Shown here piece after piece: positions 58,248-64,000 of a stretch of DNA of 64,000 nucleotides. The translations under genes were made by a program, and so were the position numbers. Positions within the stretch are counted from its first letter, which is position 1. Every line of letters starts with the position of its first letter. The notes beneath the pieces are model-generated. The model did no database searches. It was given only the letters and a program-made list of their open reading frames with translations, and had not been told where the DNA came from. Source of the stretch: Calamus simplicifolius (Eukaryota; Streptophyta; Magnoliopsida; Arecales; Arecaceae); contig UESW01001666.1 in the NCBI GenBank assembly GCA_900491605.1, positions 310,001 through 374,000 on the forward strand. The letters run 5' to 3'.

Positions 58248-58392
58248 TCTCCCCTTTTTTGATGATGACAAAACCATTAAGCATGCAAAAAATATGTAAT
58301 CTCCCCCTGAGTATATTAATCTCCCCCTGAATATATGGAGTGCATGACTTTCTCCATAATTTCATTTTATGCATTATTCTTCTCCCCTTTTT
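58248..58392 (-). other. repeated polypurine tracts next to Sirevirus 3' LTR
   Basis: On the plus strand, pyrimidine blocks TCTCCCC-TTTTTT at 58,248, ATCTCCCCCTGA at 58,299 and 58,319, and TCTCCCCTTTTTGTCA at 58,381. On the element strand these are four GGGGAGA-type polypurine tracts. The one abutting the LTR is the likely plus-strand primer. Confidence 0.9.
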
Positions 58393-58621
58393 GTCATTGA
58401 TCAAAAAGACGATTTGAGGAATATGCAATAATCCAACGCATAATTCATGAAGATAAGATGCATACAATATTCATATTAAGTCAAACATAATACATTGTCA
58501 AGTCAAGCATAAGATAAATATTACAAACCATTGTCCTAAATATTCATCACTCATAGGATAAATATTACAAGCATCATACAAAACATAGAACCAACATAAT
58601 ACAATATGAAGTCATGCATCA

Positions 58622-60163
58622 TCATCTAAAGAGATAACTTTTGGTTGCTGAGAGGATCCGTCCGATCGACTGGACGGTCCAGGACATCATCTGACTATTG
58701 CGAGGAGGCATCCATAGGTTTGGATGAGAAAACGATGCATTAGGAGCTGAGGCAGCAGAGAGAGCAATGTAGGTTTCTACGAGACTGCTAAGCTTCATGG
58801 TAGATGTGTTCAGGTGATCAAAAGCATTCGTTGCATCCTTCATTCGGCTTTCATTAGATCGCATTTGATAAGTCACCCATTCAGCTTTAGTTTCAAAGTT
58901 TTGAAGCTTGGATTTCAATAGGTCGACTTCTTTCAAAATACGATCCATCAAAGAATCATTGTGGTGGAACACTCAGCCATTAAGAACATTAACATCATGG
59001 ACAAGTTGTTTTTGAGTCACAATTAATTGGGAAAGAGTTTCAAAAACTGAGGAGATATGGGGTACCATAGTGAAGTCATTAACAGATGAATTGCTGTCAC
59101 TGGTACTCCGACTCGATTGAGCAATGGAAAGATCATGGATAATCTGTTGAATTTGTTCTTCACAGATTCGCACGATAGGAAGAGTAGAAGTTGATTTGCC
59201 ATATCGATTTGAAGATTTGGTACATCAGGAGGTTCAGTTAAAAATGGATTTGGTTCATCATTCCAGCTAAGAATGATTGGGTTGATAAAATCAAAATTAA
59301 AGAAGTTTGGAGGAGAACAAGCAGGTGGAGGTGGATCTGAAGGTACTAAATTTGTTGGTTGAGGAGCAGGTTTATCACCAGTTCTAGACCTAACTTTGGT
59401 CCATATACCATTTCGTTTAGCATAATCCATACGGTGGAGGGAATGTGCATTAAATACATCAGTATGACGTAATGCTACACTCATTTCTCCTTTGAGTTTC
59501 ACATGGTAAAATTCAAACACGTAGGTGAGAAACATCCCGTATGGTAATGCAGCTTTAGATCTACCTATAGCTTCTTTCATTATTATCATTAATTCAGAAA
59601 AATTTAAAGGAGTTTCTTCTAATATATCAAACATTATACATATCTCTATCAGTTACAGCATTAAATGATCCGGCACTATGGGCAAAAATCTTTGCAATGA
59701 TGCTATGTAGCAATCTATTTTCAGTAGATAACATGTTTGCATCAAGATTAACTATATTAGCATCATCATCCTCTAAGCCTAAAATCGTTGTTGTAATTTT
59801 ATAGTTTCTTTCACTTGGGAAGTTTACTAGAATGCCATTTGACGGAATACCTAAGGCGGAACCTAGCATTTCACTATCAAATTGGATTTTAACATTTTTG
59901 ACAATTGAGACTATGGTTCCATCACCAAAATTTATATTTTCATAAAACTCGTGTATTAAATTTGGAAAGATAGGCTTTTTAGTGGATAAAAGATTTGACC
60001 AACCTTGAGATACGAGTAGTTTTCCTATCTTAAACTCTTCTTGTTCTAGGAAATTAAAATCTACTAACCTTCCATTTGCTATTGATCTAGTGGTAATAGT
60101 TGGAAAGATACATCTTGAAGAAGAAGAATGAAGGAAGGAGTGGAGACGGTTTGGAGAAGGCAT
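58622..60163 (-). pseudogene. Sirevirus envelope-like ORF, frameshifted
   Basis: The third ORF of the element, after pol. The ATG at 60,163 opens MPSPNRLHSFLHSSSSRC, then a globular part with VSQGWSNLLSTKKPIFPNLI, FDSEMLGSALGIPSNGILV and, after a frame change near 59,630, FSELMIIMKEAIGRSKAALP and YGMFLTYVFEFYHVKLKGE. A proline-rich stretch near 59.35 kb is followed by a heptad-like, probably coiled-coil region (LMDRILKEVDLLKSKLQNFE, 58.94-58.88 kb). The globular part resembles the plant-transposon protein domain common in Sirevirus and Athila third ORFs. Frames change near 59,630, 59,100 and 58,972. Its function is not established in the family. Confidence 0.75.
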
Positions 60164-60550
60164 GGAGATGAAGAGAAAAAGCCGGTTGGAGACAAGTTTT
60201 CTTGGTGAAAATGTGTGAAGTGAAGAGGGACAAAAGCTTTTATATGAAAATCTAAAGCGGTTAACTGATCAGGTGGCTGGTTGGTTGCCTGGTCAGTTAA
60301 CTACTTTAAAGAAATCCAAGAAAAGGTAGTTGGCCGGTTGAGTGGAATTAATTGAAGTAGATTTCATGGTAGGGAGATGGCCAAAGCCAGTTAACTAGTC
60401 AGCTAACTGACACACTAAAAGACGAAAGCAATGGTTGCAATTTAAAAGATATTTCATGAAGAGATTTGATTGATTAAATTAAGATTAGTCAAGCAACACA
60501 TGCTAACCATAAAGTCAAGTACCACAAGCATAATTAATTAAAAAGATGGA
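60164..60550 (-). other. spacer between Sirevirus pol and third ORF
   Basis: Contains a hairpin GTTAACTGATCAGG / CCTGGTCAGTTAAC (60,260-60,273 and 60,288-60,301; 13 of 14 pairs, 14-nt loop) and a further GTTAACTAGTCAGCTAAC near-palindrome at 60,387-60,404. Confidence 0.8.
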
Positions 60551-61920
60551 TCAATCCATTCCAAGTTCACTTCTAATTTCATAAAATTTTAATTCTTCTA
60601 ATGGTTTAGTAAAAATATATGCAAGTTATTTTTCAGTACATAAGAATTCTAGTACAATGTCACCATTATTAACATGATCCCTAATGAAATGATGTCTAAT
60701 TTCTATATGTTTAGTTCTTGAATGTTGAATGGGATTCTTAGTTAAATTAATTGCACTAGTGTTATCACATTTTATTGGTATGCCTTTCTGTTTGATACCA
60801 TAATCCTCTAGTGCTGCTTAATCCATAAAATTTGAGCACAGCAACTTCAGCTGCAATGTATTCGGCCTCGGCCGTAGACAATGCTACTGAAGTTTGCTTT
60901 TTGCTAAACCATGAGATTAAGTTAACACCTAGGAATTGGCAATTTCCACTAGTTGATTTTCTATCTAATTTACATCCAGCAAAGTCTAAATTAGTATATC
61001 CTATTAAGTCAATGCTAGATTGTCTGTCATACCAAAGTCCTAAATTTTTAGTTCCATTTAAATATTTAAATATCCTTTTAACAGCAAGCAAGTGTGATTC
61101 TTTAGGATTAGCTTGATATCTGACACATGCAAACACTAAACAGATATCAGGTATACTAGCAGTTACGTATAATAAAGATCCAATCATGCCTCTATAAAGT
61201 TTTAAATCAACAGATTTTTCAGAATTATAAGCTTCAAGTCTACAAGATGAGCTCATAAGGGTACCGATACTCTTAGATATCTCAATGCCAAACTTTTTGA
61301 TCATTTCCTTGATATACTTGGATTGGCTTATGAAGATCCGTCTTTGCTTTGTTTGATCTGAAGTCCAAGAAAATAATTTAATTCTCCATCATACTTATCT
61401 CGAACTCTCCCTGCATAAGCTTAGCAAAAGTCCTTGCATAAAGAATCATTAGTGGCACCAAAAATGATATCATCTACATAGATTTGAATAATTAAAATAT
61501 CATTATTTTATCTTTTAATAAATAGAGTTGTATCTACGTTTCCTCGAATGAAGTCATTACTAATCAAGAATTTGCTTAACCTCTCATACCAAGCCCGGGG
61601 TGCTTGCTTCAAACCATACAAAGCTTTGTTTAATTTAAATACGTGGTTTGGAAACAAGTGGTTTTCAAAGCCGAGTGGCTTTCCACAAAAACTTGTTCAG
61701 CAATGTATCCATTTAAGAAAGCACTTTTAACATCCATTTGATATAGTTTAAAATTCATAAAGCAAGCAACAAGAAGTAATCTGATAGCTTCTAATCTAGC
61801 AATAGGGGCATAAGTTTCATCAAAATCAATTCCTTCTTCTTGATTATAACCCTTAGCTACTAGTCTTGCTTTATTTCTAATTATGTTACCATGTTCATCC
61901 AATTTATTTCTAAAAACCAT
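60551..61920 (-). pseudogene. Sirevirus reverse transcriptase and RNase H, broken
   Basis: RT begins at 61,920: KARLVAKGYNQEEGIDFDET, then YQMDVKSAFLNGYIAEQVFV. The catalytic block lies in the broken stretch near 61.48 kb (the IIQIYVDDIIFG sense is readable). RNase H is in the frame from 61,304: SLLYVTASIPDICLVFACVR, LGLWYDRQSSIDLIGYTNLD, then KSTSGNCQFLGVNLISW and QTSVALSTAEAEYIAA. The reading continues past a stop near 60,780 to a natural end (SELGMD, stop near 60,551). Frame breaks near 61.63, 61.40 and 60.82 kb. Confidence 0.85.
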
Positions 61921-62011
61921 TTAGTTCCTATAATTTGATGATCATGAGGTCTATCAATAAGAGTCCATACATTGTTTCTTTCAAATTGATTAAGTTCTTC
62001 ATGCATTGCAT

Positions 62012-63250
62012 TTATCCAATCAACATCATTTTTAGCTTCATCATAGCATTTAGTTCAATTTTAGAAACAAATGCTAAGTTATTATAAGTATCTCTAAATG
62101 ATGATCTCGTCCTAATTCCTTGAGATAATTCACCAATAATTTGATTTTTAGGGTGATTGTGAACATACCTCCATCCTCTTTCTAAATCATCATTACCTTG
62201 TGAGGCTTCAGGTGGATTAGCGTTGCTTTCTTCATTTATCTCTTGTGTATCTGAATCCTCCTTGTCCTTCAAGGTGATATCTTTGAGTTGATCTTCAATT
62301 TCATCTGCATCATTTATACCTTTTCTCTTCCTTAATGGAAGATCATTAGATTCATCAAAGATAACATGAATTGATTCTTCAACTACTAAAGTCTTTTTGT
62401 TAAAAACTCTAAAAGCTCTACTATGTAAAGAATAACCGAGAAAAATTCCTTCATCAGATTTAGCATCAAATTTATCAAGGTTTGTTTTTCCATTATTTAA
62501 AACAAAACAGCGGCATCCAAAAACATGAAAATAACCGATGTTAGGTTTTCTTCCTTTCCAAAGTTCATATGGAGTCTTTTTCAAAACAGGTCTGATTAAT
62601 GCACGATTTAAAACATAACATGCAGTGTTGATAGCTTCAGCCCAAAAGTATTTTGGGAGATTACTCTCACATAACATGGTACGAGCCATTTCTTTTAAAG
62701 TTCTGTTCTTTCTTTCTACTACTCCATTTTGTTGAGGTGTTCTAGGTGCAGAAAAATTATGTTCAATTCCATTTTTATTACAAAAATTTTCAAAATATTG
62801 ATTTTCATATTCTTTTCCATGATCACTTCATATCAATAAAACAGAAGAATTCTTTTCATTTGTAATTCTTTTAAATAATTTTTGAAATGACGAAAATGCT
62901 TCATCTTTACTAGCTAAGAATAAAACCCATGTAAAACGAGAGAAATCATCAATCACGACAAAACCATATCTTTTTCCTCCTAGACTAGTTGTTCTTGTAG
63001 GACCGAATAAATCCATATGCAAGAGTTCCAAAGGTCTAGTGGTTGAAATTACATTTTTCGATTTAAAAGATACTCGGGTTTGTTTTCCAAGTTGACAGCA
63101 TCATAGATTTTATCTTTTTCAAAAGTAAGTTTTGGCAAACCATTTACTAAATCCTTTTTGATTAATTTAGATAACAAATCATGCTTGCATGAGCTAACCT
63201 ACGATGCCATAACCAACTATTATCAGTTTTATTATTCATAGCAACTAGGC
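62012..63250 (-). pseudogene. Sirevirus integrase, broken
   Basis: The pre-integrase zinc region is near 63.2 kb (WLWHRRLAHASMHDL sense). The core starts at 63,031 with ELLHMDLFGPTRTTSLGGKR and YGFVVIDDFSRFTWVLFL; the two aspartates D64 and D116 equivalents are visible (the second after a stop, SDHGKEYEN). It continues FSAPRTPQQNGVVERKNRTL (glutamate of DDE) and, from 62,689, ARTMLCESNLPKYFWAEAIN and VFGCRCFVLNNGKTNLDKFD. The C-terminal part is acidic and low-complexity. Confidence 0.85.
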
Positions 63251-63401
63251 AATCAACATTTCGATCATTCAAATCATTCAAATCAACAATGTATACATTA
63301 CCATGCCTATGACCAATAAATTTTATATTTCATTTGTAGGATTTTTAACAATGCATAAAGACGATTCAAATGTAACTTTAAATCCTTTGTCACATAATTG
63401 A

Positions 63402-63650
63402 CTAATGCTTAGTAAATTGTTTTAATCCTTTCACAAGTAAGACATTATCATAAAAGTATGAGGTGTGATACCTATTTTTCAATGCCAATAATTTTTCCTT
63501 GGCCATTATCACCAAAAGTACAACACCTCCATCTTTTGCCTCCAAAGTGATGAATTGAGATTCATCACCCGTCATGTGTCTTGAGCACCCGCTATCCAAG
63601 TACCATTGTCTTTTAGTTGCTCGGATAGCAAGACACACCTGCATACACAA
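63402..63650 (-). pseudogene. Sirevirus protease fragment
   Basis: QWYLDSGCSRHMTGDESQFI holds the intact DSG active site. It is separated from gag by a stop near 63,651 and from integrase by a frame change near 63,400. Confidence 0.8.
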
Positions 63651-63652
63651 TT

Positions 63653-64000
63653 TTAAGTTTTGCTCTTAGGTACCCAAGCTTTCTTGGGTCCTTTTGGGTT
63701 AGTTAAAATAGTTCCTTTTGGAACCCATATTTGTTTAACTTTGTGTGTGTGACAAGCATATGCTTTGTGTCCTAATTTACCACATTTAAAGTATGTAATT
63801 TTAGTTGAATCATCAGCGTGCACATAAATATTTTTCAGAAATTTTTGTCTTTCAATTGGATTATATCCAAGACCAGCTCTATTGTAAATAGTCCTTTGAT
63901 TATTTAATATTATTTCTAACTTTTCTGAACTCAAAGTGAATTTATCAATAATTGGTCTTAATTTACTCACTTCATTTTTCAAATCTTGGTTTTCCTTTAA
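63653..64000 (-). pseudogene. Sirevirus gag C-terminal part, cut by window edge
   Basis: The frame from beyond 64,000 includes TYFKCGKLGHKAYACHTHKV (near 63.8 kb). This is a zinc knuckle whose first cysteine is replaced (YFKCGKLGHKAYAC where CFKCGKLGHKAYAC is expected). It ends in a lysine- and proline-rich tail. Confidence 0.8.

Larger units (their letters stand above)
55963..64000 (-). mobile_element. Sirevirus-type Ty1/Copia element, 5' end outside window
   Basis: Minus-strand order from the right edge: end of gag, protease, integrase, RT, RNase H, an envelope-like ORF after pol, several polypurine tracts, then a 2.28-kb 3' LTR. The extra ORF behind pol, the repeated polypurine tracts and the long LTR with palindromic motifs are the known marks of Sireviruses (SIRE/Maximus lineage). 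It is inserted into a Copia-2 LTR fragment. Coding regions have relatively few breaks compared with the other elements, which suggests it is among the youngest insertions here. Confidence 0.9.

Overview
The window is plant nuclear DNA, AT-rich and intron-bearing, and is dominated by transposable elements in several states of decay. The mix of Sirevirus-type and other Copia elements, an Athila-like Gypsy element, RTE-type LINEs and CACTA transposons fits a large-genome monocot. A palm is a guess from overall character and was not tested. The only host genes are a pair of HATPase-domain (NO VEIN-like) sequences and one unidentified exon. No rRNA, tRNA, CRISPR array or prokaryotic-type operon was seen.

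Layout. 0.6-2.0 kb: Gypsy gag remnant (-). 2.0-6.0 kb: Copia-1 (+), with most of its RT/RNase H deleted, followed by an inverted LTR piece. 6.9-10.0 kb: Copia-2 (+), heavily decayed, with a near-perfect target duplication. 10.8-18.9 kb (-): an unidentified last exon, then a HATPase gene whose splice sites are good but whose large exon 3 has at least seven frameshifts. 20.9-23.6 kb (+): a divergent, N- and C-truncated paralogue of that gene. 24.1-27.4 kb: Copia-3 (+), 5'-truncated. 28-30 kb: RTE LINE-1 (+). 30-33.5 kb: AT-rich DNA without a gene.

33.5-50.6 kb is a nested stack. RTE LINE-2 (33.52-33.86 and 49.00-50.6 kb) was split by an Athila-like Gypsy element (33,863-49,004, minus strand) with the 5-bp target duplication ACTAT. 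That Gypsy element carries an internal tandem duplication of about 1 kb. One copy of the duplication was later split by a CACTA element (about 38,597-43,331), which carries an intron-containing fragment of a vacuolar sorting receptor gene and a Ulp1-like protease fragment. Further right are two short RTE tails, a long (TA)n tract, and a second small CACTA element (54,392-55,589) holding a beta-hexosaminidase fragment. The second CACTA lies in a segment duplicated from around 6.7 kb. From 55,963 to the window end is a Sirevirus-type Copia element (-): a 2.28-kb 3' LTR, repeated polypurine tracts, an envelope-like ORF, pol, and the end of gag. The 5' LTR is outside the window.

The most unusual signal is inside the Sirevirus LTR (57,055-58,062). 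It is an array of about 18 near-palindromes of the form AGYTAGCT-N4-AGCTARCT. By hand count, almost every start-to-start distance is close to a multiple of 10.5 bp (21, 42, 53, 61-63, 72-74). The two gene-carrying CACTA elements and the nested insertion order are the other main points. Coordinates were counted by hand and internal boundaries may be off by a few bases.
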